Of a stretch of 64,000 nt of DNA, positions 1-8,766 are shown piece by piece. Numbering within the stretch: position 1 is the stretch's first letter; every line of letters begins with the position of its first letter. Made by a program: the position numbers and the translations under genes. This stretch comes from Palsa-506 sp963786975 (GTDB taxonomy: Bacteria; Actinomycetota; Actinomycetes; Streptosporangiales; Streptosporangiaceae), in contig CAWBBE010000007.1 in assembly GCA_963786975.1 (NCBI GenBank), positions 49,980 to 113,979 on the forward strand. Direction: 5' to 3'. Below the pieces are notes generated by a model. It had not been told where the DNA came from. It saw nothing but the letters and a program-made list of their open reading frames with translations, and did not search any database.

Positions 1-511
1 CGGGGAACTCGCCGGTGATGATCGCCATGTCGTGCAGCGCGTCCCGCAGCAGCGTCTTGAACAGGTCTTCCTTGTTGGCGAAGTACAGGTAGAACGTGCC
101 ATGCGAGGTTTTCGCCCGGCGCACCACGTCGTCGACCCGGACCGCCTGGAATCCGCGCTCGTCGAATTCGGCCAGTCCCGCCTCCAGCAGCCGCCGGACC
201 GTCTGGCGGCCCTGCGCGCCTAGTTCGCGTTCCTGCGCAGGGATGCCGCCGCCGAGCGACGGGCGCCGGGGCCGGCCGCTGGCGCCACTGCGGGCCCGGG
301 ACGGCTGTGCAGGCTTGCCCACGTTCCCCTCCTTCGCGTCCGCCGTGGCGGGCCCTGGCAGGCCGGCATCCGGTACTTCCGCAGCAACCGCGGCTACTTC
401 CGCAGCAACCGCGGCGCGGCCAGCCGGGCCGGCCGGGTCGCCGCCCGCGGGCACGGCGCCGGCTGCGGTCGGCGGGCCGGGCCGCGGATCGGGGTAAGGT
501 TCCCGGTTCAT
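1..511 (-). CDS. TetR-family transcriptional regulator, C-terminus beyond the window
   Basis: The reverse strand encodes a TetR helix-turn-helix domain: the run RVDDVVRRAKTSHGTFYLYF followed by ANKEDLF is the classical recognition helix and start of the ligand domain. The ligand-binding part lies off the window edge, so the inducer and targets cannot be inferred. Two starts are possible. An ATG at 511 gives a Pro/Ala-rich N-terminal extension of about 63 residues that contains a perfect tandem AAVAAEV heptapeptide (DNA repeat 374-394 and 395-415). A GTG at 322 has a strong AAGGAGGGG ribosome site just upstream and gives a more typical TetR length. The extension is open and codon-biased, so I kept the longer frame, but the shorter start is a serious alternative. 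Confidence 0.8.
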   Translation of the reverse strand, partial: MNREPYPDPRPGPPTAAGAVPAGGDPAGPAGRAAVAAEVAAVAAEVPDAGLPGPATADAKEGNVGKPAQPSRARSGASGRPRRPSLGGGIPAQERELGAQGRQTVRRLLEAGLAEFDERGFQAVRVDDVVRRAKTSHGTFYLYFANKEDLFKTLLRDALHDMAIITGEFP

Positions 512-820
512 CCTGGCGAGACTAGCGGGATTCGGGATAACGCTACCGGGGTTTTACGGCTGGCGCTGGTGCGGCCGTCCGGGGTCAGGCTATCGAGCCA
601 CTCGCGGGAACGATCAGCCGGGCCAGCCACGATCACGGTCATGCCCTACCCGGGAACCGGCCCGGGCATGCCCCGCGGCCCGGGTTAGCTGGCCGCTGGC
701 CGGGGCACCCGGGTGAGGCAGGCATGGCGAATCGGCCCCGCCCGGCCGCCGCCGTGCCGCCGGGCCGGGGGGCCCGCCTGCTGCGGTCTCTTGACCCGGC
801 CGGTTATCGTTGACGTTGCG
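512..820. other. Intergenic, no convincing gene
   Basis: This stretch lies between two divergently transcribed genes, so it should carry both promoters. It is GC-rich with several short self-complementary runs around 650-690. I see no clear -10/-35 pair and no supported coding frame. Confidence 0.5.
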
Positions 821-1965
821 ATGCGTAACCTGTTCCGGCGTACCATGCTGCGCTCCGGCACCACCGTCACTCCTGCCCTGCGCGGCGTGGCGGTGTCCGG
901 CATGGTGATCGTGCTCGCGGCCGCGCACAACCCGGCCCGGCCGGGGCTGGTGCCGGGGCCGGCCATCGGCCCGCCGCCGCTGCCGCGGCGGTCCCGGACG
1001 GCGCCCGGGCGGCCGCGGCCTTCCGGCAGATCATCCTGCCGGACCTGCTGGTAGTCGAGCCGGCCGGGCTGTCGGCCGCCAAGATCGCCAAGATCAGGAA
1101 GATCGCCGGCGTCCGGAACGTGATCGCCTTCGACGGCGGGGAGATCAAGGCCGGCCGCCGCCCGGTCAGCGTGATCGGCGTCAGCCCGGGCCAGTTCCGG
1201 TCCTGGACGCCGCTGCGGACCGCATCAGACCAGCGCTTCTGGACCGCGCTGGGCAACGGCAGCTTCGTGGCCTCCGAGCAGGCCAGCGCCAGGCTCGGGC
1301 TGCGCCGCGGCGCCTCCTACCGGCTGGCCGGCGCCAGTACCCGGCCGGTGCGCTTCGGGATGGCTGCCAGCCTCGGCATCAGCGGCGTGGACCTGCTGGT
1401 CAACACCAGGACGTCGGCCGAGCTCGGGCTGGTGCACCGGGTCGCCGCGCTGATCAGCGCGCCCGGCGCCGGGCTGGCCGCGCTCACCAGCGCGGTGCAT
1501 GCCGTGCTCGGCGGCAGCGCCCGGATCGTCAGCCTGCGCAGCCAGCAGCTGCCGGTGGCCGGGAAAGTCTCCGGGCAGCTGCCGGGCAGCTACCTCAGCC
1601 TGTTCAGGCAGTCGGCGGCCAGGTACTGCCCGGGCATGTCGTGGACGGTCCTGGCCGCCATCGGCCAGATCGAGAGCGCGGACGGGACCAATGTCGGGCC
1701 GTCCACCGCGGGAGCGCTCGGCCCCATGCAGTTCATTCCGTCCACCTGGCGGGAATGGGGCATCGCCGGATTCGGGCGCAGCGGCCCGCCGGACATCATG
1801 AACCCTTACGACGCGGTGCCGTCGGCCGCCAGGATGCTCTGCGCGGACGGCGCGGCCGCCGGCAGCCACGCGCTGCAGGCGGCGATCTTCGACTACAACC
1901 ACGCGGACTGGTACGTGAACGAGGTGCTCGGCCTGGCCGCCGAGTACGCGAAGGACTATCCCTGA
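821..1965 (+). CDS. Secreted lytic transglycosylase with MacB-like N-terminal domain (frameshifted near the signal peptide)
   Basis: The last 125 residues form an SLT-type transglycosylase domain: WTVLAAIGQIESADG carries the catalytic Glu, followed by GALGPMQFIPSTW and a conserved NPYDAV..AARMLC stretch. It would cleave peptidoglycan outside the membrane. Ahead of it is a domain of about 180 residues (IAKIRKIAGVRNVIAFDGGE, ASEQASARLGLRRG) that resembles the extracytoplasmic domain of MacB/FtsX-type proteins, which is an unusual partner. A signal-peptide-like segment (MVIVLAAAHNPA) lies one frame away from the rest, so a single-base deletion is inferred between about 950 and 985. It ends shortly before the ferrochelatase. 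Family assignment of the catalytic domain is firm; the N-terminal similarity is by eye only. Confidence 0.75.
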
Positions 1966-2017
1966 CGGGCCAGCCCTGGCCGTCCTGACGGGATGCGGTG
2001 CCTGATTGGATAAGGGC

Positions 2018-3128
2018 ATGCCGTCCTACGACGCGTTCCTGCTGGTGTCTTTCGGGGGCCCGGAGCGCCCCGGCGATGTCATCCCGTTCCTGCGCAACGT
2101 TACGCGCGGCCGCGGGGTCCCGGCCGAGCGGCTGGAGCAGGTGGCCGAACATTACTACCGGTTCGGCGGGGTGAGCCCGATCAACCAGCAGTGCCGCGAC
2201 CTTATCGCCGCCATCGAGAAGGACCTCGCGGCCAGCGGCGCCGGCCTGCCGGTCTACTGGGGTAACCGGAACTGGGACCCTTACCTGGCTGACACGGTCC
2301 GGGCGATGGCCGCGGACGGCGTGCGGCGCGCGCTCGCCTTCGTGACCTCCGCCTACAGCTCCTACTCAGGCTGCAGGCAGTACCTCGACGACATCGAGCG
2401 GGCCCGCGCGCAAGCCGGGCCTGGCCGCCCCGCGGATCGACAAAATCCGGCCGTACTTCAACCATCCCGGCTTCATCGAGCCGCTGGCGGCGAGCACGCG
2501 GCGGGCAATCGAGTCGCTGGATTCATCCGTTTCGGAAAAAGCGGAGCTGGTGTTCACCGCGCACAGCATCCCGGCCGGCATGGCCGCCGCCAGCGGCCCG
2601 GACGGCAGCGGCGCGTACCCGGCGCAGCTAGCCGAGGCGGCCCGGCTGGTGGCCGAGCGGGCCCGCCCGCGGCCGGCCGCCACCGCACGGCGCTGGCGGC
2701 TGGCCTATCAGAGCCGCAGCGGCCCGCCGTCCCAGCCGTGGCTCGGCCCGGATGTCAGCGACTGCCTGGCCGAGCTGGCCGCGGCGGGCGCCCCGGCGGT
2801 GGTCCTGGTGCCGGCCGGCTTCGTCTCCGATCACCTGGAAGTCAGGTACGACCTCGACGTGGAGGCGGCCGGGACCGCCGCGCGCCTCGGCCTGCCGATG
2901 GCCCGGGCGGCTACCCCGGGCACCGACCCGGCGTTCATCGCGATGATCACCGAGCTGGTCGCCGAGCGGCTGGACGGCGCCCCCCGGGCCGCGCTCGGCG
3001 GCCTGGGCGCCTGGCCCGACTGCTGCCCGGCCGGATGCTGCGCGGCCCGGCCGCCCGGCGATCCGGCCGCTGCCCGGCCCGCCGCCCGCCCGGCCGCCCG
3101 GCCCGGCCAGCCGGAGACCCGGCCGTGA
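2018..3128 (+). CDS. cpfC: Coproporphyrin ferrochelatase, one-base frameshift
   Basis: Inserts iron into coproporphyrin III in the actinobacterial haem pathway. Recognisable blocks are LLVSFGGPE at the start, RFGGVSPIN, the TSAYSSYSGC block and, after the frameshift, FTAHSIP with the catalytic His and GFVSDHLEVRYDLDVEA. Cysteines in YSGC and in the tail DCCPAGCC match the [2Fe-2S] ligands known in actinobacterial enzymes. The reading frame changes by one extra base at about 2417-2421; both halves are otherwise well conserved, so this may be a sequencing error. The ATG at 2018 has an AAGG just upstream. The stop overlaps the GTG of the next gene, suggesting translational coupling. Confidence 0.85.
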
Positions 3129-3943
3129 GCCTGCCCCGGGTCGGCCAGCTGCTGGAGCTGGCCAGGTCGGTCGCGGCCGAGGCCGGCCAGCTGCTGCACA
3201 ACTGCCGCCCGGCCGGCCGCCCGGCGGTGCTCACCACGAAGTCGAGCCCGACGGACGTGGTAACCGCGATGGACCGGGCCGCCGAGACGCTGATCAGGAC
3301 CAGGATCCTGGCCGAGCGGCCTGCGGACGCGATACTCGGCGAGGAGGGCGGCGAGTCCGGCCACGGCCGGGTCCGCTGGATCGTGGATCCGCTGGATGGC
3401 ACCGTGAACTACCTGTACGGCCTGCCCGACTGGTCGGTCAGCGTCGCGGTAGAGGTCAGCGGCACCGTGGTGGCGGGCGCCGTGGTGGTGCCGCAGCGCG
3501 GCGAGGAGTTCTGCGCGATGCTCGGCGCCGGCGCGTGGCTGTGGTCGGGCGGCGGCCCGCCGGCCGCGCTGCGCTGCAACGCCGACGTCCCGCTCGGCCA
3601 GGCGCTGGTCGCGACCGGCTTCGGCTACGAGTCCGGCAGGCGCCGGATACAGGGCGAGGTGGTGGCCGCGGTGCTGCCGCGGGTGCGGGACATCCGGCGC
3701 GCCGGGTCGGCCGCCGTCGATCTCTGCTCGCTGGCGGCCGGCCGGGTCGACGGCTACTTCGAGCGGGGCTTGAACTACTGGGACATCGCGGCCGGCGGCC
3801 TCATCGCCGCCGAGGCGGGCGCCCGGGTGGCCGGCCTGGCGGGCCGGCCAGCCAGCCCGTCGATGACCGTCGCGGCCGGGCCAGGGCTGTTCGGCGCGCT
3901 GCACGACCTGCTGGCCGGCCTGCAACCCGAGCGCGACGCCTAG
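3125..3943 (+). CDS. Inositol monophosphatase-family phosphatase
   Basis: A 272-residue protein of the FIG superfamily (Mg-dependent, Li-sensitive phosphatases). Metal and phosphate motifs are visible: GEEGG near residue 76, WIVDPLDGTVNY near residue 90 and the C-terminal WDIAAGGLIAAEAGA. Substrates in this family include inositol-1-phosphate, histidinol phosphate, fructose-1,6-bisphosphate and PAP; sequence alone does not separate them. The GTG start overlaps the stop of the ferrochelatase by two bases, so the two are probably co-translated. Length is typical for the family. Confidence 0.88.
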   Translation: MSLPRVGQLLELARSVAAEAGQLLHNCRPAGRPAVLTTKSSPTDVVTAMDRAAETLIRTRILAERPADAILGEEGGESGHGRVRWIVDPLDGTVNYLYGLPDWSVSVAVEVSGTVVAGAVVVPQRGEEFCAMLGAGAWLWSGGGPPAALRCNADVPLGQALVATGFGYESGRRRIQGEVVAAVLPRVRDIRRAGSAAVDLCSLAAGRVDGYFERGLNYWDIAAGGLIAAEAGARVAGLAGRPASPSMTVAAGPGLFGALHDLLAGLQPERDA

Positions 3944-3958
3944 CCCGCCCGGCCGCCG

Positions 3959-5272
3959 CTACTGCCTGGCCAGGATGCCGCGGGCGGCCAGGCTCGAGGC
4001 GCCCCGGTAGGTGAACTGCAGTGTTCCGCCCGGCCGCTGCGTGAGCGTGACCATGCCGTTCAGGCAGACCCCGGCCACGATCTGCTGGCTCATCGTGTAG
4101 CGCTGGTGCGCCGACGACTTCAGGATGAGGTTCCCGGTGCAGGTCAGCGAGCTGCCCGAGTAGGTGATCGTGCCGGCCGGCGACTTTCCGGTCAGCCTGA
4201 CCTCGGTGCCGATCCGGACGCTGCCCTGTTGTACCGATCCGGACCAGGTGCCGTCCACCGCGGCCGGCAGCGTCGCCGTGCGCGATGGCGACGGGCCGGA
4301 CGACGTCGGGCGCGCCGAGGCCGGCCGGTTGGCCGAGGCCGGGTTGACCGCGTGCGCCGGACCGCCCGAGCTGGCGTTCTGCAGCACCCGCACGGCGACC
4401 CCGATCGCCACCAGGCAGACCGCCGCCGCCGCGGCCCAGCCGATGGCCCGCGCCCGCCGCGGCCGGGCGCCCGGGCGGGCCGGCCGGGCCGGCCCGGGCG
4501 GCGGCGCCGGCCGGGCGCGCACCGCCGCCTTCGCCGCCCGCCGGGAGCCCTCCGCCAGCACCCCGGCCGGCGGGTTCTCCTGGCCGAGCAGCCGGACGAG
4601 GGCCTGCCGGGCAGTCGGCCTGGCGGCCGGCTCTAGCGTGACGCAGCTCGCCACCACGCCGCGCAGCGGCTCCGGCAGCGCGGTCAGCTGCGCGCGGCCG
4701 GCCACGCTCCGGCCGGTCGCCGCGTACAGCACCGCCCGCGCCCACCCGAGCATGTCGGCGGCGGGCGTGGCCGTGCCGTACGGCGGCGTGATCGCGAAGC
4801 CGATCACCCGCGGCCCGCCGTCGCCGAGCACGACGTGCTCGGGCCCGAACTCGCCGTGCACCAGCCCGGCCTGGTGAACCGCGGCCAGCCCGGTCGCCAT
4901 GCCGATGGCCAGCGCCGCGAGCTCCTCGCCCGGCCGCGGCCCGGCCGCGGCCACTGTCTCGGACAGCAGCGGGCCGGACACGTACTCGCTGACCAGGTAG
5001 GCCTGGTTGTTCTCCAGGCCGGCGTCAACGATCCGGGCGGCGCAGAACGGCGGTACCCGGCGCGCCGCCCGGGCTTCCGCGGTGAACCGGTCCCGCACGG
5101 CGCTGTCCGGCGTCCGCTCCGGCGCGAACAGGGTCAGCGTCACCCGGTCGCCGTCGGTGGCCCGGCCGAGGTACGCCGGGCTGCTGCCGGGGATGCCGGT
5201 GACCCGCCCGGTCAGCCGGTAGCGCCCGACGCGCTTTGGATCGTCGGGCCGCAGTGGCGCGACCTGGGGCAT
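3959..5272 (-). CDS. Membrane-anchored serine/threonine pseudokinase with extracytoplasmic C-terminal domain
   Basis: 437 residues: an N-terminal kinase-like fold (GRYRLTGRVTG, TAEARAARRVPPFC, YLVSEYVSGPLL), one membrane helix near residues 295-312 and a C-terminal domain of about 110 residues beginning at VDGTWSGSV. The catalytic machinery is missing. The VAIK lysine position reads VTLTLF, the HRDxKPxN loop reads VHGEFGPEHV without Asp, and the DFG position reads IGFAI. It is therefore probably a sensor or scaffold rather than an active kinase. Start chosen at the second Met (5272), which has a GGAG upstream; an upstream ATG would add ten basic residues. It is convergent with the phosphatase gene. 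Confidence 0.82.
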   Translation of the reverse strand: MPQVAPLRPDDPKRVGRYRLTGRVTGIPGSSPAYLGRATDGDRVTLTLFAPERTPDSAVRDRFTAEARAARRVPPFCAARIVDAGLENNQAYLVSEYVSGPLLSETVAAAGPRPGEELAALAIGMATGLAAVHQAGLVHGEFGPEHVVLGDGGPRVIGFAITPPYGTATPAADMLGWARAVLYAATGRSVAGRAQLTALPEPLRGVVASCVTLEPAARPTARQALVRLLGQENPPAGVLAEGSRRAAKAAVRARPAPPPGPARPARPGARPRRARAIGWAAAAAVCLVAIGVAVRVLQNASSGGPAHAVNPASANRPASARPTSSGPSPSRTATLPAAVDGTWSGSVQQGSVRIGTEVRLTGKSPAGTITYSGSSLTCTGNLILKSSAHQRYTMSQQIVAGVCLNGMVTLTQRPGGTLQFTYRGASSLAARGILARQ

Positions 5273-5545
5273 GCGTCGTCTCCGCGAGGTCCGGCGTGGC
5301 AAGATGTGCGGTTCGTACCATACGCACTCCGCGCTGCGGGGCTGGGCGGATCGGCTAAGTTACTCGCTGGTGAAGCTGCCGGCGGCGCGGCTCAGCCGGC
5401 CTGCGGGGGCGACACGAACCTGTCCCGGCGGCGGGCTACGTGTGGGCGGCGCCGGGACGTGACAGAATTCGCCGCCGGAATCGGGCACAACTACGGCCTC
5501 CCGAGCGTTACATCCCGCGCGACGAGGCGCAAGACATGGAGGGGT

Positions 5546-5854
5546 ATGGCCAAGATGGCTACTGACTATGACAGTCCGCGGAAGACGGACGACGAGCTCA
5601 CCGAGGACAGCCTGCAGGAGCTACAGGCGCGCCGGATGGACAAGTCATCTTCCACTATTGACGTCGACCCGGACGACGTGGCCGAATCACTGGAGCTGCC
5701 CGGGGCGGATCTGTCGAACGAGGAGCTCTCGTTCCGCGTGATCCCGCGCCAGGCGGACGAGTTCACCTGCTCAAGCTGTTTCCTGGTGCACCACCGGAGC
5801 CAGCTGGCGGAGACCAAGGGCAACCTGCTGGTCTGCCGGGAGTGCGCGGCATAA
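5546..5854 (+). CDS. DUF4193 small zinc-binding protein
   Basis: 102 residues, acidic N-terminal half (DVDPDDVAESLELPGADL) and a C-terminal zinc-ribbon-like half with CSSC at 75-78 and CREC at 97-100. This is the actinobacteria-specific DUF4193 family. Members are small acidic proteins that may associate with RNA polymerase, but a defined role is not known to me. The ATG at 5546 is preceded by a strong GGAGGGG at 5538-5544. It is divergent from the pseudokinase gene and followed immediately by the amidohydrolase. Confidence 0.88.
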   Translation: MAKMATDYDSPRKTDDELTEDSLQELQARRMDKSSSTIDVDPDDVAESLELPGADLSNEELSFRVIPRQADEFTCSSCFLVHHRSQLAETKGNLLVCRECAA

Positions 5855-5871
5855 CAGCGGCGAGCCGGCCG

Positions 5872-7548
5872 ATGCTAGCCGACCTGGTCTTCACCGGTGG
5901 CCCGGTCTACACCGCTGACCAGGCCAGGCGCCGGCTGGTCCCGGCCGGCCCGGGCGCCAGCGCGGTGGCGGTGGCCGGCGGCCGGATCATCGCCGTGGCC
6001 GCGGCGGGCAGCCGGCCGGTCCGGGAGCTGACCGGGCCGGCCACGGAGATCATCGACCTGGGCGGCCGGGCGCTGCTGCCCGGTTTCCAGGACGCGCACG
6101 TGCACCCCGCGTTCGCCGGGGTGACCATGGTCGGCTGCAACCTGATCGGTGCCGCGTCGCTGGACGAGGCGCTGGCCAGGATCCGGTCTTACGCGGACGC
6201 CCGCCCCGGCCAGGGCTGGATCGCCGGGGCCGGCTGGCGAATGGAATGGTTCCCCGGCGGCACCCCGGGCCGTGAGCTGCTCGACCAGGTGACCGGGGGG
6301 CGGCCAGCGTTCCTGCTGAACCGGGACGCGCACGGGGCATGGGCGAGCACCCGCGCGCTCGAGCTGGCCGGGATCGACGCCCGCACCCCTGATCCGCCGG
6401 ACGGACGGATCGAGCGGGAATCGGGCGGCGCCCCGCAGGGCACCCTGCACGAGGGTGCCGCCACCCTGGCGGGCAGCCACCTGCCGCCGGTTTCGGCCGC
6501 GGACAAGCTGGCCGGGCTGCTGCTGGCGCAGCAGCATCTGCACGCCAGGGGCATCACCGCCTGGCAGGACGCGATCGTCGGGGACTATCTCGGCTCGGCC
6601 GACCCGCTGCCGGCCTACCTGGCGGCCGCGCGTGGCGGCCAGCTCACCGCCCGGGTGGCCGGCGCGCTGTGGTGGGACCGCCGTCGCGGCCTCGGCCAGC
6701 TCGATGACCTGCTCAGCCGCCGCGAGGAAGGCCAGGCGGGCCGGTTCCGGGCGAACACGGTGAAGATCATGCTGGACGGCGTGGCGGAGAACTTCACCGC
6801 CGCGATGATCGAGCCGTACCACGACTCCTGCGGCCAGGCCGGCCACCGCGGCCTGTGTTATGTCGACCCGGCGGAGCTGCGCGAGGCCGTGACCCGGCTG
6901 GACGCCGAGCAGTTCCAGGTGCATTTCCACGCGATCGGCGACCGCGCGGTGCGCCAGGCGCTGGACGCGGTCGAGGCGGCGGTGGCCGCCAACGGCCGCA
7001 CCGGTCACCGGCATCACATCGCGCACCTGCAGGTCATGCACCCGGCGGATATCCCGCGGTTCGCCGCGCTTGACGTCACCGCCAACATGCAGGCGCTGTG
7101 GGCCGCGCATGAGCCGCAGATGGACGAGCTGACGATCCCGTTCATCGGGCCGCAGCGGGCCGCCCGGCAGTACCTGTTCGGCGACCTGGCCAGGTCCGGC
7201 GCCCGCCTCGCGGCGGGCAGCGACTGGGCGGTGAGCAGCGCGAACCCGATGCGTGCCATCCACGTAGCGGTGAACCGGGCGCTGCCGGGCGCAGTCGGGA
7301 GCGATGCCGAGCCGTTCCTGCCGGAGCAGCGCCTCGGCCTGGCGGAGGCGCTCGCCGCTTACACGATCGGCTCCGCCTACGTGAACCACACCGACGGCGA
7401 GACCGGCACGGTCGAGCCGGGCCGGCTGGCCGACCTGATCGTGCTGGACCGGGATCCGTTCGCGGTGCCGCCGGGGGATCTGGCCAGCCTGCGGGTGCTG
7501 GCCACCTACGTCGAGGGCGAGCGCGTCTACGCCGCCAGCGACATGTAA
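5872..7548 (+). CDS. YtcJ-like amidohydrolase family protein
   Basis: 558 residues of the amidohydrolase superfamily (amidohydro_3, YtcJ type). Metal-site motifs are visible: DAHVHP near residue 73, HFHAIGDRAV in the middle, HHIAHLQVMHP and GSDWAVSSANPM towards the end. Substrate is not predictable; relatives act on amides, dipeptides or exoenzyme substrates. An in-frame GTG at 5842 overlaps the DUF4193 stop and would add ten residues; the ATG at 5872 (LADLVFTGGPVYT) matches the usual N-terminus better. Confidence 0.85.
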   Translation: MLADLVFTGGPVYTADQARRRLVPAGPGASAVAVAGGRIIAVAAAGSRPVRELTGPATEIIDLGGRALLPGFQDAHVHPAFAGVTMVGCNLIGAASLDEALARIRSYADARPGQGWIAGAGWRMEWFPGGTPGRELLDQVTGGRPAFLLNRDAHGAWASTRALELAGIDARTPDPPDGRIERESGGAPQGTLHEGAATLAGSHLPPVSAADKLAGLLLAQQHLHARGITAWQDAIVGDYLGSADPLPAYLAAARGGQLTARVAGALWWDRRRGLGQLDDLLSRREEGQAGRFRANTVKIMLDGVAENFTAAMIEPYHDSCGQAGHRGLCYVDPAELREAVTRLDAEQFQVHFHAIGDRAVRQALDAVEAAVAANGRTGHRHHIAHLQVMHPADIPRFAALDVTANMQALWAAHEPQMDELTIPFIGPQRAARQYLFGDLARSGARLAAGSDWAVSSANPMRAIHVAVNRALPGAVGSDAEPFLPEQRLGLAEALAAYTIGSAYVNHTDGETGTVEPGRLADLIVLDRDPFAVPPGDLASLRVLATYVEGERVYAASDM

Positions 7549-7710
7549 AGGCAGCGCCGATGCAGACAGCGTCCGCGGGTCGGCGCTCGGTGAACGTTCC
7601 CAGCTTCTCGGTGAGGCCTACCTTGTCAATCGGCATGTCCGTGATCGTCGCACTCCGGCGGCCGGCCAGGCCAGCGAGTTCCGGGCGGGCGGCCGCCGCC
7701 CGCGGCCGCC

Positions 7711-8766
7711 GTGCCGGGGGTCGTGGTGAGTGACCCGGTGCAGGCGGCGCGGTTCGCCGCGCAGCTGCTGTCCGGCGAGCCGGCCGCCAGCGCCGTGGCC
7801 GTCGTCGGCCGGCTGCTTGCGGTGCAGGGCCAGGACCCGCGCGGCGCCCGGCTCGCCGTCCGGGCCCGGTCGTCCGGGCTGACCTCGGCGGACGTCGACC
7901 GGGCGCTGACCGGCGACCGGTCGCTGCTGATCACCTGGCTGAACCGCGGCACGCTGCATCTGGTCCGCAGTGAGGATTACTGGTGGCTGCACCCGCTCAC
8001 CACGCCGCAGCTGGCCGCGGCGAGCGCACGCCGGCTGGCGCAGGAGGGAGTGCCGCCGGCCGACGCCGACAAGGCGGTCGCCGCGATCGAGGCGGCGCTG
8101 GCCGCGGACGGGCCGCTGACCCGTGCCGCGCTGCGTGACCGGGTCGCCTCGGCCGGGGTCCGCACCGAAGGCCAGGCCCTGGTGCACGTGCTGCTGCTCG
8201 CCACGCTACGCGGCCACATCGTGCGCGGGCCGATGATCGGCGCCGAGCAAGCCTTCGTGCTGGTCCGCGACTGGCTCGGCGCGCCGCCGGCCCTGCCGGG
8301 CCGGGACGCGGCGCTGGCCGAGCTGGCCAGGCGTTACCTGGCCGGGCACGGCCCGGCGGCCGACCGGGACCTGGCCAGGTGGGCCGGGCTGCCGCTGCGG
8401 GACGCCCGGCGCGGCCTGGCTGCCATCGGGCCCGGGCTGGCCGAGCATCCCGGCGGCCTGGTCAGCCTGGCTGCCGCCGGGCACGACGACGGCCCCGGGC
8501 TGCCGCCGCCGCGGCTGCTCGGTGCCTTCGACCCGCTGCTGCACGGCTGGGTGTCCCGCGCGCCGGTACTCGGCGCGCAGCCGGGCATCGTCGTCTCCAA
8601 CGGCGTCTTCCGGCCGTTCGCGCTCGTCGCCGGCCGCGCGGCCGGCACCTGGCGGCTGGCCCGCGGCAAGGTCACGCTGGCGCCGTTCGGGCCGCTGGCG
8701 GCGGCCGACGCCGCCGCCCTGCAGGCCGACGCCGGCGACGTGCAGCGCTTCCTGGACCTGCGCTAG
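7711..8766 (+). CDS. Winged helix DNA-binding protein, AlkZ-like (HTH_42) family
   Basis: About 350 residues with the layout of the HTH_42/AlkZ family: an N-terminal LLAVQGQDPRGARLA block carrying the Q-x-Q motif, WLNRGTLHLVRSEDYWWL and a C-terminal VVSNGVFRPFALVAGRAAGTW segment. Characterised members such as AlkZ and YcaQ are DNA glycosylases that unhook bulky or crosslinked bases, but many actinobacterial members are untested. Start uncertain: GTG at 7711, or GTGs at 7723 and 7726 behind GGGGGT. The stop overlaps the stop of the convergent formamidase gene by four bases. Confidence 0.82.
   Translation: MPGVVVSDPVQAARFAAQLLSGEPAASAVAVVGRLLAVQGQDPRGARLAVRARSSGLTSADVDRALTGDRSLLITWLNRGTLHLVRSEDYWWLHPLTTPQLAAASARRLAQEGVPPADADKAVAAIEAALAADGPLTRAALRDRVASAGVRTEGQALVHVLLLATLRGHIVRGPMIGAEQAFVLVRDWLGAPPALPGRDAALAELARRYLAGHGPAADRDLARWAGLPLRDARRGLAAIGPGLAEHPGGLVSLAAAGHDDGPGLPPPRLLGAFDPLLHGWVSRAPVLGAQPGIVVSNGVFRPFALVAGRAAGTWRLARGKVTLAPFGPLAAADAAALQADAGDVQRFLDLR

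Noticed and set aside
374..415. CRISPR-like repeat
   Set aside because: Only two adjacent copies without spacers; it is an in-frame coding duplication.
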